A DNA stretch of 64,000 bases from Gammaproteobacteria bacterium (lineage in GTDB: Bacteria > Pseudomonadota > Gammaproteobacteria > Burkholderiales > Burkholderiaceae_C), in the NCBI GenBank assembly GCA_018815325.1, contig JAHIYE010000021.1:186001-250000 (forward strand), read 5' to 3'. Made by a program: the position numbers and the translations under genes. The first letter of the stretch is position 1, and every line of letters begins with the position of its first letter. The notes below the pieces were generated by a model. It saw only the letters and a program-made list of their open reading frames with translations, ran no database searches and had not been told where the DNA came from. This document shows, one piece after another, positions 21,145 to 30,621 of this stretch.

Positions 21145-22272
21145 TCAGCGCTGGCCGATTCGCGCGTCGCCAAAAACGGCCTGGGCCTCGCGTGGCAGGC
21201 AGCGCCAGTACTGCGGGCTGGCCGTCACCTGCCCGCCCAGGGCGGCGGCGGCCTCCCAGGGCCAGCGGGGCTTGTAGAGCAGGGCGCGGGCCAGGGCGAT
21301 GAGGTCGGCGTCGCCCGCTTGAAGAATGTCCTCGGCCTGCTGCGGCCCGGTGATCAGGCCCACGGCGGTGGTGGGCAGGCCCGAGGCCTGCCGGATCGCG
21401 CGCGCAAAGGGCACCTGGTAGCCCGGACCAATGGCTATCTTCTGCTGTGGCGAGACGCCGCCCGATGAGACATGGATGAAGTCGCAGCCCAGCGCCTTGA
21501 GCTGCTGCGCAAAGACAGAGGTCTGCGCCACGTCCCAGCCTCCCTCCACCCAGTCGGAGGCGGACACGCGCACGCCGACAGGGCCGGCAAACACGCTGCG
21601 CACGGCTTCGAACACCTGCAGCGGAAAACGCATGCGATTGGCCAGACTGCCACCGAACTCATCATTGCGCTGGTTCGACAGCGGAGAGAGGAACTGGTGC
21701 AGCAGATAGCCATGGGCCGCGTGCAACTCGATGGCCTCGATGCCGATACGCTGCGCGCGCTGAGCCGCGGTGACAAAGGCATCGCACACCTGCGCCAGGC
21801 CGGCGGGGGTCAGCTCGCTCGGTGGTGTCTCCGTGGGCAGTTGCGGCAAGGCCGACGGCGCCACAGGCTGCCAGCCGCCTTGTGTGGGGCTCAGCAACTG
21901 TCCCCCGCGCCAGGGTACGGCGCTGGAGGCCTTGCGACCGGCGTGGGCGAGCTGGATGCACACGGGCATGACGGGGGCCTGTTGGCGGGCGCGCTTGAGC
22001 GTGTCCCCCAGCGCTTGCTCGGTGCGCGCATCCCACAGACCCAGGCAGTCCGGCGTGATGCGGCCCTCTGCGGTGACGGCCGTAGCCTCGAGGGTAAGCA
22101 TCGCCGCGCCGCTGTTGAGCAGGCTGGTCCAGTGGGCCAGATGCCAGTCGGTGGCCTCGCCGTTCGTGGCGGAGTACTGGCACATGGGGGCGATGACGAT
22201 GCGGTTGCTCAAGGGCAGGCCGCCGTTGGGGGAGGGAAGCTGGAAGGGGGAAAACAACAGGCTCACGGGCAT
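21145..22272 (-). CDS. NADH:flavin oxidoreductase, Old Yellow Enzyme family (YqjM-like)
   Basis: A 375-residue FMN-dependent ene-reductase. It carries the YqjM-type motif RIVIAPMCQYSATNG with the active-site cysteine, QLAHAGRKAS, and ELHAAHGYLLHQFLSPLSN, then RVSASDW and the FMN phosphate site near TTAVGLITGP. Family members reduce activated C=C bonds in enones and nitro compounds. I start it at the ATG 22272, preceded by GAGA; the frame is open 17 codons upstream. It is convergent with the catabolic operon and may or may not be part of that metabolism. Confidence 0.92.
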   Translation of the reverse strand: MPVSLLFSPFQLPSPNGGLPLSNRIVIAPMCQYSATNGEATDWHLAHWTSLLNSGAAMLTLEATAVTAEGRITPDCLGLWDARTEQALGDTLKRARQQAPVMPVCIQLAHAGRKASSAVPWRGGQLLSPTQGGWQPVAPSALPQLPTETPPSELTPAGLAQVCDAFVTAAQRAQRIGIEAIELHAAHGYLLHQFLSPLSNQRNDEFGGSLANRMRFPLQVFEAVRSVFAGPVGVRVSASDWVEGGWDVAQTSVFAQQLKALGCDFIHVSSGGVSPQQKIAIGPGYQVPFARAIRQASGLPTTAVGLITGPQQAEDILQAGDADLIALARALLYKPRWPWEAAAALGGQVTASPQYWRCLPREAQAVFGDARIGQR

Positions 22273-22419
22273 TCTCAATGGATAGGCTGGGTAGGGCCTC
22301 AACCGGCCGTAAGGGGCCGTCAAGGAAGGCGTCAGATAGAAATTGTGTCACGCTGGCGGTGTCCTTGTGGCGGCCGGGAATTTGGCGCTTTCAGGCAGTC
22401 GTGGAACAATGGCTGCATC

Positions 22420-23031
22420 ATGAAACATCCCGCTCTCACCTCGCTTGTATTCACCGGCCTCATGGCGCTGACCAGCCTGGCGGCGCACGCACAGGCGCCC
22501 AAGCGCGACCTGCTGGTGCAGTTGCGGCAGGTGGAGGATGCGCGCGGGGTGGCTGCGAGCACGCAGTCGCGAGAGCCCCTGCTCACGGCGCAGCAGATCC
22601 AGGTACGCAATGGCGAGAAAGCCAGCCTGCGCATGGGCCAGTCCATCCCCATGCACTGGGTCAAATCCCTGTCCTCGAAAAATGCCTCGCTTTCGGCGGG
22701 CGGTGCGACCGCCAGCGAAACCGGCGGCAGTGTGGTCAACGAGGTAACCTGGATGGAGTCCGGCCAGAGCCTGAGCGTGCTGCCGCGCTGGCCCGGTGGC
22801 AAGCAGCCGGTGCTGGTGGAGATCGAGGTGCAGTCGGCCTCGGTCGAGGCCCGCATCGGGGGCGACCTGCCGGCCCAGTCGCGCAACCACACAAAAACCA
22901 CGATGACCGTGCCGCTGGGTGAGTGGGTCACGATCGCCCTCACCGGTGGGCGCTCCCAGCCGGGCGTGTACGGCACCGACACCGGGGACGAGGTGCGCCG
23001 TCTGCTTCAGATCAGGGTGCAGGCGCAATAG
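22420..23031 (+). CDS. Secreted protein of unknown function
   Basis: A 203-residue protein with a clear signal peptide (hydrophobic core LTSLVFTGLMALTSLAA, likely cleavage after AHA). The mature part is Gln/Ser/Thr-rich with predicted beta strands, for example VNEVTWMESGQSLSVLPRW and PVLVEIEVQSASVEAR, and no cysteines. The pattern recalls beta-rich periplasmic domains but I cannot assign a family. The start is the ATG in front of the signal peptide; the frame is open far upstream as a shadow of the opposite gene. It is divergent from the Old Yellow Enzyme gene and upstream of oxyR. Confidence 0.75.
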   Translation: MKHPALTSLVFTGLMALTSLAAHAQAPKRDLLVQLRQVEDARGVAASTQSREPLLTAQQIQVRNGEKASLRMGQSIPMHWVKSLSSKNASLSAGGATASETGGSVVNEVTWMESGQSLSVLPRWPGGKQPVLVEIEVQSASVEARIGGDLPAQSRNHTKTTMTVPLGEWVTIALTGGRSQPGVYGTDTGDEVRRLLQIRVQAQ

Positions 23032-23067
23032 GCCTCACCCTGGCGCGCTGGATGCCACAATGGCGGT

Positions 23068-24024
23068 ATGACGCTAACTGAACTCAAATACATCGTGGCG
23101 GTTGCCCGCGAGCGGCACTTCGGCAAGGCGGCCGAGGCCTGTTTTGTTTCACAGCCCACCCTGTCGGTAGCGGTCAAGAAGCTCGAGGAAGAGCTGGACG
23201 TGAAGCTGTTCGAGCGCAGCGCCAACGAGGTCACGGTGACGCCGCTGGGCGAGGAGATCGTGCGCCAGGCCCAGTCGGTGCTGGAGCAGTCAGCCAACAT
23301 CAAGGAAATCGCCAAGCGCGGCAAGGACCCGTTGTCTGGCCCGCTGATGCTTGGCGTGATCTACACCATCGGGCCTTACCTGTTGCCCGACCTGGTGCGC
23401 CAGACCATCAAGCTGACGCCGCAAATGCCGCTAATGCTGCAGGAGAACTTCACCGTCAAGCTCCTGGAGATGCTGCGCACCGGCGAGATCGACTGCGCCA
23501 TCATGGCCGAACCCTTTCCCGACACCGGGCTGGCGATGGCGCCGCTGTATGACGAGCCCTTCTATGCCGCCGTGCCGGCCAACCATCCGCTGGCCAGCCA
23601 GGACAGCGTGACGACCGAGATCCTCAAGCGCGAGACCATGTTGCTGCTGGGCGCGGGCCACTGCTTTCGCGACCATGTGCTGGAGGTATGCCCGGAGTTC
23701 GCCCGCTTCTCCAGCAATACCGAGGGCATCCGCAAGAGCTTTGAAGGCTCCTCGCTCGAGACCATCAAGCACATGGTGGCTGCCGGCATGGGGGTGACAC
23801 TGGTGCCGCGACTGAGCATTCCGAAGGATGCGCTTGAGCACAAGAACAACAGGCGCCACCCGGAAGAAGACGCGTACGTGAAATACCTGCCTTTTGCAGG
23901 CGACCCGCCCACACGGCGCGTGGTGCTGGCCTGGCGGCGCAGCTACACCCGCTATGAGGCCATTGCCGCCCTGCGCAATGCGATCTATGCCTGCGAGTTG
24001 CCTGGGGTCAAGCGACTTTCCTGA
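23068..24024 (+). CDS. oxyR: Hydrogen peroxide-responsive LysR regulator OxyR
   Basis: A 318-residue LysR regulator that senses H2O2 through a disulfide. The winged helix reads LKYIVAVARERHFGKAAEAC and SQPTLSVAVKKLEEEL. The redox loop is GHCFRDHVLEVC; counting from the ATG gives Cys199 and Cys208, the same positions as the peroxidatic and resolving cysteines of E. coli OxyR. Expected targets include catalase and alkyl hydroperoxide reductase genes, none of which is here. In this family the reduced and oxidised forms bind DNA differently. Confidence 0.96.
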   Translation: MTLTELKYIVAVARERHFGKAAEACFVSQPTLSVAVKKLEEELDVKLFERSANEVTVTPLGEEIVRQAQSVLEQSANIKEIAKRGKDPLSGPLMLGVIYTIGPYLLPDLVRQTIKLTPQMPLMLQENFTVKLLEMLRTGEIDCAIMAEPFPDTGLAMAPLYDEPFYAAVPANHPLASQDSVTTEILKRETMLLLGAGHCFRDHVLEVCPEFARFSSNTEGIRKSFEGSSLETIKHMVAAGMGVTLVPRLSIPKDALEHKNNRRHPEEDAYVKYLPFAGDPPTRRVVLAWRRSYTRYEAIAALRNAIYACELPGVKRLS

Positions 24025-24081
24025 TATTTTTGGCCTCTAGCCCTTGTTGATATTGCGCAATAAGCTATCAATTCAGTAGCA
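24025..24081 (-). repeat. Degenerate copy of a Comamonadaceae-type intergenic repeat
   Basis: On the minus strand it starts TGCTACTGAATTGATAGCT and ends GGGCTAGAGGCC. I recall closely similar sequences scattered between genes of Acidovorax, Polaromonas and relatives. It starts directly after the oxyR stop codon. The central part has diverged. Identification is from memory and needs a genome search. Confidence 0.5.
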
Positions 24082-24119
24082 TTCTGGTTCCCCTTCCCCT
24101 TCTTCAGACGTTCCCGACC

Positions 24120-25007
24120 GTGCATCGCCTCCCCCTTTACCTTGACCTCATCCGATGGAACCGGCCGGCCGGCTGGCTGCTGCTGCTGTGGCCCACGCTG
24201 AGCGCCTTGTGGATTGCCGCCGGGGGCTTCCCGGGCTGGCATCTGCTGAGCGTGTTCACGCTGGGCACCATCCTCATGCGCAGTGCGGGCTGTTGTCTCA
24301 ATGATGTGGCCGACCGCGAGTTTGACCTGCATGTGAAGCGTACGGCGCAGCGGCCCGTCACTCGCGGTGCGGTGTCGGTGCGTGAGGCATTGGCCGTGGG
24401 GGCGGTGCTGGCGCTGCTGGCATTTGCGCTGGTGCTGACGACCAATACCGTGACGATCTTCTGGTCGTTCGCGGCGCTGGCGCTGACGCTGGTCTACCCT
24501 TATGCCAAGCGCTTTGTCTCCATGCCGCAGGCCGTGCTGGGGCTGGCCTTCAGCTTCGGGATCCCGATGGCATTTGCGGCGGTGCGAGGAGGAGATGCCT
24601 CCAGTTGGCAGGGCTTGCTGGGCAGCATGCCTGCACTGGCCTGGGTGCTGCTGCTGGGCAACCTGTTCTGGGTACTCGCTTATGACACCGAGTACGCGAT
24701 GGTGGACCGGGACGATGATGTGCGCATTGGCATGAAAACCTCGGCCATCACGCTGGGGCGCTTCGATGTGCTGGCGGTCATGGCCTGCTACGGAATTTAC
24801 CTGCTTGTTTGGGTGCTGGCCCTTGATGGTTATGCGCGAGGCGCTATATTCTGGATAGCGATCGTGATTGCCGTTGCACAGGTTCTCTGGCATTACCGCC
24901 TGATCCGTGAGCGCACGCGCGAAGGCTGTTTCAAGGCCTTCCGGCTCAACCACTGGCTGGGCTTCACCTTGTTCACGGGCACTGCCCTGCAATACGCCAG
25001 TCAATAA
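24120..25007 (+). CDS. ubiA: 4-hydroxybenzoate octaprenyltransferase
   Basis: UbiA prenylates 4-hydroxybenzoate in ubiquinone synthesis, in the inner membrane. The 295-residue product has about eight or nine helices and both aspartate motifs: [20 protein letters not shown] (N-D-x2-D-x3-D) and [13 protein letters not shown]. The N-terminus [19 protein letters not shown] is typical. The start is a GTG at 24120 without a strong ribosome binding site. A hairpin follows downstream and separates it from convergent proC. Confidence 0.94.
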   Translation: MHRLPLYLDLIRWNRPAGWLLLLWPTLSALWIAAGGFPGWHLLSVFTLGTILMRSAGCCLNDVADREFDLHVKRTAQRPVTRGAVSVREALAVGAVLALLAFALVLTTNTVTIFWSFAALALTLVYPYAKRFVSMPQAVLGLAFSFGIPMAFAAVRGGDASSWQGLLGSMPALAWVLLLGNLFWVLAYDTEYAMVDRDDDVRIGMKTSAITLGRFDVLAVMACYGIYLLVWVLALDGYARGAIFWIAIVIAVAQVLWHYRLIRERTREGCFKAFRLNHWLGFTLFTGTALQYASQ

Positions 25008-25029
25008 CAGGCAGCTTAAGGGCCGCCGT

Positions 25030-25054
25030 AAAAAAGCCGCCTGTTCGGCGGCTT
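25030..25054 (-). terminator. Intrinsic terminator between convergent ubiA and proC
   Basis: An 8-bp perfect stem (25034-25041 with 25047-25054) has a five-base loop. On the minus strand it is followed by U residues (A-tract 25030-25035, part of which belongs to the stem). It fits termination of the leftward proC transcript; on the plus strand the T-tract is missing. Confidence 0.7.
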
Positions 25055-25107
25055 GGCAAAACCGGGGCAGCAGGGCTCCACCTGCCCTGCTACAGGGATT
25101 CCCCGCG

Positions 25108-25923
25108 TCAAGCAGCACCGAATTCGTCGCCCAGTTCCTTAGCCCGGCGGCAAGCGGCATGCAAGGCTTGCTCGAAATGTGGCTTGACCTGTTTTTCGTC
25201 CATGGCGGTGATGGCTGCGTAGGTGGTGCCGCCTTTGGATGTCACACGCTGGCGCAGGGTTTCGGGGCTCTCCTCCGAGGCGCTGGCCAGGGCCGACGCG
25301 CCCACAAAAGTCTGCACGGCCAGCAGGTGGGCCTGCGCGTGACTCAGGCCCATCTCGACGCCGGCGTGGGTCATGGCCTCGAGGAAATAAAACACATAGG
25401 CCGGCCCCGAGCCCGAGAGTGCCGTGACGGCGTCGAGTTGCGCTTCAGCGTCCAGCCAGAGGAATTTGCCGGTGGGGGCAATCACCTTCTCGACGGCCTG
25501 TCGGTCGGCCGTGGTCACCGCAGTGCGGCCAAACAGCGCCGTCATACCCAGGCCGACCAGGGCAGGCGTATTGGGCATGGCGCGCACCACGCGCTCGGTG
25601 CCCAGCCAGTGGGCAATGCTGTCGCTGCGGATGCCCGCCGCCACACTGAGGTGCAGGGCGGCGGCGGTGTGGGCGCGCGTGGCTTGAGCGGCCGCCTTGA
25701 AGGTCTGGGGCTTGACAGCCCACACCACCAGGCTGGCGGGCGTCAGCTCGGCCGTGGGGTGTTTCAGTGCCTGGAGCCCGAACTGGGCCTTGAGCCGGTC
25801 GCGGGCTTCGGCAAAGGGCTCAACCACGCTGATCTGGCCGGGCTTCATGCCCTGTTTGATCAGTCCGCCGATGATGGCGCTGGCCATGTTGCCGCCGCCG
25901 ATAAATGCAATGTGCTCGCTCAT
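25108..25923 (-). CDS. proC: Pyrroline-5-carboxylate reductase
   Basis: ProC makes the last step of proline synthesis, reducing pyrroline-5-carboxylate with NAD(P)H. The Rossmann motif IAFIGGGNMASAIIGGL opens the protein, and the C-terminal signature reads ALSGSGPAYVFYFLEAM, followed by SPETLRQRVTSKGGTTYAAI. The ATG at 25923 gives 271 residues, normal for the family. The frame is open 15 codons upstream. It stands alone, with a terminator downstream. Confidence 0.97.
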   Translation of the reverse strand: MSEHIAFIGGGNMASAIIGGLIKQGMKPGQISVVEPFAEARDRLKAQFGLQALKHPTAELTPASLVVWAVKPQTFKAAAQATRAHTAAALHLSVAAGIRSDSIAHWLGTERVVRAMPNTPALVGLGMTALFGRTAVTTADRQAVEKVIAPTGKFLWLDAEAQLDAVTALSGSGPAYVFYFLEAMTHAGVEMGLSHAQAHLLAVQTFVGASALASASEESPETLRQRVTSKGGTTYAAITAMDEKQVKPHFEQALHAACRRAKELGDEFGAA

Positions 25924-26010
25924 GATGGGTCCTGAAACTGTGGTGCCACAGACATGGTGGCAAGCCACAGAGTCTAATCACATGGCTTGCCCCGCCTGGC
26001 AAACGATGGG

Positions 26011-27501
26011 TCAGAGCACGGTTTGTTGCACGGCGTGTTCCCACTGTGCCATGAGCTCTTTGGCACGTTCGGGCTTGAGGGTGGGGAGGAAGCGGCGCTC
26101 GGATTTCCACAGGCCTGAGAGTTCGTCGGTGCTCTTGTACACCCCTGTCGCCAGACCGGCGAGGTAGGCCGCCCCCAGCGCGGTGGTCTCCGTGACGGCG
26201 GGACGTACCACGGGGATTCCCAGCAAATCTGCCTGAAACTGCATCAGCAAGTTATTCACGGTGGCGCCGCCATCGACACGGAGCTCGGCCACGGCCACGC
26301 CGCCTGCGCTGATCGCATCCCTGCTCATCGCCAGCAACAGGGCCGCACTCTGGTAGGCAATGCTCTCCAGCGCCGCTCTGGCAATGTGCGCGACGGTGCT
26401 GCCGCGTGTGAGTCCGGTGATGGTGCCGCGTGCTTCTGGCTTCCAGTAAGGGGCGCCCAGACCGGTGAACGCCGGCACCACCATGACGCCGCCGGAGTCC
26501 GGCACGCTTTCGGCCAGTGATTGCACCTCACCGCTGGCTTTGATCGCATGCAGGCCGTCACGCAACCATTGAACAACAGCCCCTCCGACAAACACGCTGC
26601 CCTCGAAGGCATATTCGGTTTGCGTGCTGGTCTGTGCCGCACTCGTGGTGATCAGGCCGTTGTGCGAGGTCTGGAACTGGGTGCCGGTGTGCATCAGCAT
26701 GAAGCAGCCTGTGCCATAGGTGTTCTTGACCATGCCCGCCTTGAAGCAGGCCTGCCCGAACAGGGCGCTTTGCTGATCCCCTGCCACGCCGCCGATGGGA
26801 ATCGCATGCCCCAGCAAGTCTGGGCTGGTCTCCCCGAACAGCGCACTGGACGGTTTGACGGCCGGCATCAGGCTCGCAGGGATGTCCAGCGCCTTGAGCA
26901 GCTCGGGGTCCCAAGTGTTGCTGTGAACGTTGAACAGCATGGTGCGCGAGGCATTGCTCACATCCGTGACATGAACCTTGCCGCCAGTGAGTTGCCAGAT
27001 CAGCCAACTGTCTACCGTGCCAAAAGCCAGCTCGCCATTTGCCGCCATTTGCCGGGCGTTGGAGACATGGTCCAGGATCCATTTCAGCTTGGTGCCCGAA
27101 AAATAGGCATCAATCAGCAACCCTGTCTTGGTCTGGATGGTGTCGGCAAGACCTTGTTCGCGCAAGGCCGCGCAGGTGGGTTCAGCCCGCCGGTCCTGCC
27201 AGACGATGGCGTGATGGATCGGCAATCCGGTGCGCCGGTTCCAGACGACCGTGGTTTCGCGTTGGTTGGTGATGCCGATGGCGTGAATGTCATGAGCTTG
27301 CAGACCAGCCTGGGTCAGCGCAGCTTTCGCGGTTGCGAGTTGCGTGCGCCAGATCTCAAGCGGGTCGTGCTCCACCCAGCCCGGTTGCGGAAATATCTGG
27401 GTGAGTTCCTGCTGGGCAAGTGCAACGACCTGCCCATGTGCATCAAAAACAATACTTCTCGAACTGGAGGTGCCCTGGTCCAGGGCGAGCAGATAAGTCA
27501 T
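26011..27501 (-). CDS. glpK: Glycerol kinase
   Basis: GlpK phosphorylates glycerol with ATP to glycerol-3-phosphate. The FGGY-kinase N-terminus reads [18 protein letters not shown]; later come [44 protein letters not shown], the [11 protein letters not shown] signature and [19 protein letters not shown]. The ATG at 27501 gives 496 residues and has GACGGA at good spacing; another ATG two codons upstream is possible. It forms a leftward unit with glpR, which diverges from the glycerol transporter operon, so uptake, phosphorylation and oxidation are grouped. Confidence 0.97.
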   Translation of the reverse strand: MTYLLALDQGTSSSRSIVFDAHGQVVALAQQELTQIFPQPGWVEHDPLEIWRTQLATAKAALTQAGLQAHDIHAIGITNQRETTVVWNRRTGLPIHHAIVWQDRRAEPTCAALREQGLADTIQTKTGLLIDAYFSGTKLKWILDHVSNARQMAANGELAFGTVDSWLIWQLTGGKVHVTDVSNASRTMLFNVHSNTWDPELLKALDIPASLMPAVKPSSALFGETSPDLLGHAIPIGGVAGDQQSALFGQACFKAGMVKNTYGTGCFMLMHTGTQFQTSHNGLITTSAAQTSTQTEYAFEGSVFVGGAVVQWLRDGLHAIKASGEVQSLAESVPDSGGVMVVPAFTGLGAPYWKPEARGTITGLTRGSTVAHIARAALESIAYQSAALLLAMSRDAISAGGVAVAELRVDGGATVNNLLMQFQADLLGIPVVRPAVTETTALGAAYLAGLATGVYKSTDELSGLWKSERRFLPTLKPERAKELMAQWEHAVQQTVL

Positions 27502-27538
27502 GGGCATTCCGTCATCAAACGTCAATCACACAAACATG

Positions 27539-28306
27539 TCAGGGCAAGGCTACCTCATAGCGTACCTGTGCCTCGGCAAGCAGTTCAGGGAATGGCTCAG
27601 GAGGCGCTGCATCCGTGAAAAGACGGTCAATCTGTGACAGGGTCGCCACTTCAACCATGGCCGGGCGGTTGAATTTGCTGATGTCGGCCGCCAGCCAAAC
27701 CTCTCGTGCGTGGCTGATCATGGTTTGGGAGACCTTGACTTCACGGTAGTCAAAGTCCCGCAGTGACCCATCGGCCTCGATACCCGAAATGCCAATCAGC
27801 GCGATGTCGACCTTGAATTGGCCGATGAAGTCCACCGCCGCTTCGCCCACGATGCCCTGATCACGAGGGCGCACCACGCCCCCGATCACGATCACCTCGT
27901 TCTTGGGGTTCGGGCTGAGGATGGTCGCAACCTTGAGGTTGTTGGTGATGACCCGCAGCCCGGTGTGATGCATCAAGGCCTTGGCCACGGCCTCTGTGGT
28001 CGTTCCGATGTTCAGTATCAGGGAACAGTCGTTCGGGATGGCCGCTGCCACGGCCCTCGCGATACGGGCCTTGCCCTGGGCGTTCAGACTCTCGCGTTGC
28101 TGGTGCGCGATGTTCTCCACCGTGGAGCTGGGCACACGCACGCCACCATGAAAACGCGTCAAAAGCCCCTGATCGGCCAGGCGCTGGACGTCGCGGCGTA
28201 CGGTCTGGAGTGTGACTCCCAGCTTGTCCGCGAGTTGTTCAACCGTCACTGACCCGCGCGTTTGCACAACGGTCAGCAAGGTAAGTTGTCTGGGATTCGG
28301 ATGCAT
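27539..28306 (-). CDS. glpR: DeoR-family glycerol regulon repressor
   Basis: A 255-residue DeoR-type repressor. The helix-turn-helix is VTVEQLADKLGVTLQTVRRD followed by LLTRFHGGV; the C-terminal effector domain has LNIGTTTEAVAKAL and LIGISGIEADGSLRDFDYRE, as in GlpR proteins that respond to glycerol-3-phosphate. The ATG at 28306 gives the usual N-terminus PNPRQLTLL. It lies 37 bp upstream of glpK and diverges from the glycerol ABC operon, so it probably represses both. Confidence 0.93.
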   Translation of the reverse strand: MHPNPRQLTLLTVVQTRGSVTVEQLADKLGVTLQTVRRDVQRLADQGLLTRFHGGVRVPSSTVENIAHQQRESLNAQGKARIARAVAAAIPNDCSLILNIGTTTEAVAKALMHHTGLRVITNNLKVATILSPNPKNEVIVIGGVVRPRDQGIVGEAAVDFIGQFKVDIALIGISGIEADGSLRDFDYREVKVSQTMISHAREVWLAADISKFNRPAMVEVATLSQIDRLFTDAAPPEPFPELLAEAQVRYEVALP

Positions 28307-28469
28307 GGTTCGGATTTGAGGGGCAGCGCTGAAAGACAAGAGTATCGACGGTAAATCGATCAGAAAAGAATATCTTCAGGGTAAATACCGACATAAAAAG
28401 AATCAAAACGAACAACAATAATCAATATGGAAGCATTGATTCGGTTTATCTCAAGGGCGAAGGTCTGAA
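28307..28469. promoter_or_regulatory. Divergent control region of glpR-glpK and the glycerol ABC operon
   Basis: An AT-rich 163-bp region between divergent units. It contains several related short elements such as AAAACGAAC (around 28405), GATTCGGTTT (around 28440) and AAATCGATC near 28352. They may be DeoR-type half sites, but no perfect palindrome stands out. A GAAGG ribosome binding site precedes the rightward start. Confidence 0.4.
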
Positions 28470-29543
28470 ATGCAGTTGGCACTCGAGCGCATCCACAAGA
28501 AAGTTGGGGCCCAAACGTGGTTGCATGACATGAGCTTGTCGCCACGCAGTGGCGCTGTGACGGTGCTTCTGGGGGCGACCCAGGCTGGCAAAACCAGTCT
28601 CATGCGCGTGATGGCGGGGCTGGATGTGCCGTCTGGCGGGCGCGTGCTGGTGGATGGACAGGATGTGGTCGGCGTGCCTGTGCGTGAACGCAATGTGGCA
28701 ATGGTCTATCAACAGTTCATTAATTACCCCTCCATGCGGGTGCGCGACAACATCGCGTCGCCGATGAAGCTGCGGGGAGATTCGGACATTGCGCAGCGCA
28801 CCCGCGCTTTGGCCGAGAAACTGCACATTGACATGTTTCTCGATCGCTACCCTTCCGAGCTGTCAGGCGGGCAGCAACAGCGCGTGGCGCTGGCCCGTGC
28901 GCTGGCCAAAGGCGCACCCTTGATGTTGCTGGATGAGCCGCTGGTCAACCTGGACTACAAGCTGCGTGAGGAGCTGCGCGACGAGCTGGGTTCCCTGTTC
29001 GCTGCGGGCGACTCCACCGTGATTTACGCAACCACGGAGCCGGGTGAGGCGCTGCTGCTCGGCGGCTACACCGCGGTGCTGGATGCCGGCGAACTGCTCC
29101 AGTATGGGCCGACGGCCGATGTGTTCCATACGCCGCGCTCCTTGCGGGTGGCACGTGCCTTCAGCGATCCACCCATGAACCTGGTAGGGGCCACGGCCGT
29201 GCCAGAGGGCGCAAGAATGAATGCGGGCCCGGCGCTGAACTTGCGACTGCCTGCAGACGCAAGCGCAAAGCTGACCCTCGGCTTTCGGGCCGGTGCTGTC
29301 CATGCAACCCCGCGTGACGGCGATGTGGCCATCGCCGGCGAGGTGGAGTTGGCCGAAATTTCTGGCTCGGATACGTTTTTGCATGTCTCCACCGCCGTGG
29401 GGGAGCTCGTGGCGCAGCTCACGGGCGTGCGTTTCTATGACATCGGAACGGCAGTCACGCTGCACGTGCATCCCTCGCAGGTGTATGTGTTCGATGCTGC
29501 GGGTGATCTGTTGCTGGCGCCGGTCCGGCCGGGGAGGCGCTGA
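28470..29543 (+). CDS. glpS: Glycerol ABC transporter ATPase 1 (GlpS-like), H-loop degenerate
   Basis: One of two ATPases of the glycerol importer related to the Rhizobium Glp ABC system, 357 residues with a C-terminal regulatory beta domain. Walker A is GATQAGKT (35-42), the ABC signature LSGGQ is intact (131-135), and Walker B is LMLLDEP (151-157). At the H-loop the usual Y-V-T-H-D reads YATTE, so the switch histidine is replaced by Thr189. Its partner has the opposite defect. It is the first gene of the operon, one base before the next. The name glpS is given by analogy. Confidence 0.85.
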   Translation: MQLALERIHKKVGAQTWLHDMSLSPRSGAVTVLLGATQAGKTSLMRVMAGLDVPSGGRVLVDGQDVVGVPVRERNVAMVYQQFINYPSMRVRDNIASPMKLRGDSDIAQRTRALAEKLHIDMFLDRYPSELSGGQQQRVALARALAKGAPLMLLDEPLVNLDYKLREELRDELGSLFAAGDSTVIYATTEPGEALLLGGYTAVLDAGELLQYGPTADVFHTPRSLRVARAFSDPPMNLVGATAVPEGARMNAGPALNLRLPADASAKLTLGFRAGAVHATPRDGDVAIAGEVELAEISGSDTFLHVSTAVGELVAQLTGVRFYDIGTAVTLHVHPSQVYVFDAAGDLLLAPVRPGRR

Positions 29544-29544
29544 C

Positions 29545-30621
29545 ATGGCACAGATTGAACTGGACCTCGCACACTCCTACAAGGCAGAGCCACGCACGGA
29601 CGGCGACTACGCCTTGCTGCCACTCAAGATGACGTTTGAAGACGGCGGAGCGTATGCCTTGCTTGGCCCTTCGGGCTGCGGCAAGACGACCATGCTCAAC
29701 ATCATCTCGGGCTTGCTTGCACCCTCACAAGGCAGTGTCACCTTTGACGGGCAGGACGTCACCCGGCAGTCGCCGCAGCAGCGCAATATCGCGCAGGTGT
29801 TTCAGTTCCCGGTGATTTACGACACCATGACCGTGGCGGAGAACCTGGCGTTTCCGCTGCGCAACCGCAAGGTGGCGCCTGAGGTGATCAAGCAACGTGT
29901 GGGAGAGATCGCCGAGATGCTGGAGTTGAGTGCGCAGCTCGATCAACGGGCTGCCGGCCTCGCGGCGGATGCCAAGCAAAAAATCTCGCTGGGCCGGGGC
30001 CTGGTGCGACCAGATGTGTCGGCGGTGCTGTTTGACGAGCCGTTGACCGTGATCGACCCGCACCTGAAGTGGCAGTTGCGGCGCAAGCTCAAGCAGATTC
30101 ATCATGAACTGAAGCTGACGCTGATCTATGTCACGCACGACCAGGTCGAGGCCTTGACCTTTGCCGATCAGGTCATGGTCATGACGCGCGGACGGGCCGT
30201 CCAGGTCGGCAGTGCGGAAGCGTTGTTCGAGCGCCCGCAGCACACGTTTGTGGGGCACTTCATCGGCTCGCCTGGCATGAACTTTCTGCCGACCGAAGTG
30301 GCGGCGGACGGGCGCCTGACCGTGGCGGGACACGTGTTGGCATCGAATGGCAAAGCGCTTCCAACCGGGGGCTTGAAACTGGGTGTGCGTCCTGAGTATG
30401 TGGGCCTGACCGATGCGGATATGCCAGGTGCATTGCCGGTGACGGTGACCCAGGTGCAGGACGTGGGGACTTATTTCATGCTCACAACGAGCGTCAATGG
30501 TCAGACGATCAAGGCGCGGCTGAGTCCTGAGACGGCCATGCCGCAAGCAGGCAGTCAAGCTTGGCTGCAGGTGCTGGGCGAGCACACCTGTTTTTACCAA
30601 AATGAGGAGTTGGTGCCATGA
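29545..30621 (+). CDS. glpT: Glycerol ABC transporter ATPase 2 (GlpT-like), signature degenerate
   Basis: Second ATPase subunit, 358 residues. Walker A GPSGCGKT (41-48), Walker B VLFDEP (161-166) and the H-loop YVTHDQVEAL (His198) are intact, but the LSGGQ signature is replaced by LAADAKQ (139-145). With its partner this predicts one competent and one degenerate ATP site in the dimer. A C-terminal regulatory domain is present (LKLGVRPEYVGL). It starts one base after the first ATPase and overlaps the permease start by 4 bp. This name is unrelated to the E. coli GlpT antiporter. Confidence 0.85.
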   Translation: MAQIELDLAHSYKAEPRTDGDYALLPLKMTFEDGGAYALLGPSGCGKTTMLNIISGLLAPSQGSVTFDGQDVTRQSPQQRNIAQVFQFPVIYDTMTVAENLAFPLRNRKVAPEVIKQRVGEIAEMLELSAQLDQRAAGLAADAKQKISLGRGLVRPDVSAVLFDEPLTVIDPHLKWQLRRKLKQIHHELKLTLIYVTHDQVEALTFADQVMVMTRGRAVQVGSAEALFERPQHTFVGHFIGSPGMNFLPTEVAADGRLTVAGHVLASNGKALPTGGLKLGVRPEYVGLTDADMPGALPVTVTQVQDVGTYFMLTTSVNGQTIKARLSPETAMPQAGSQAWLQVLGEHTCFYQNEELVP

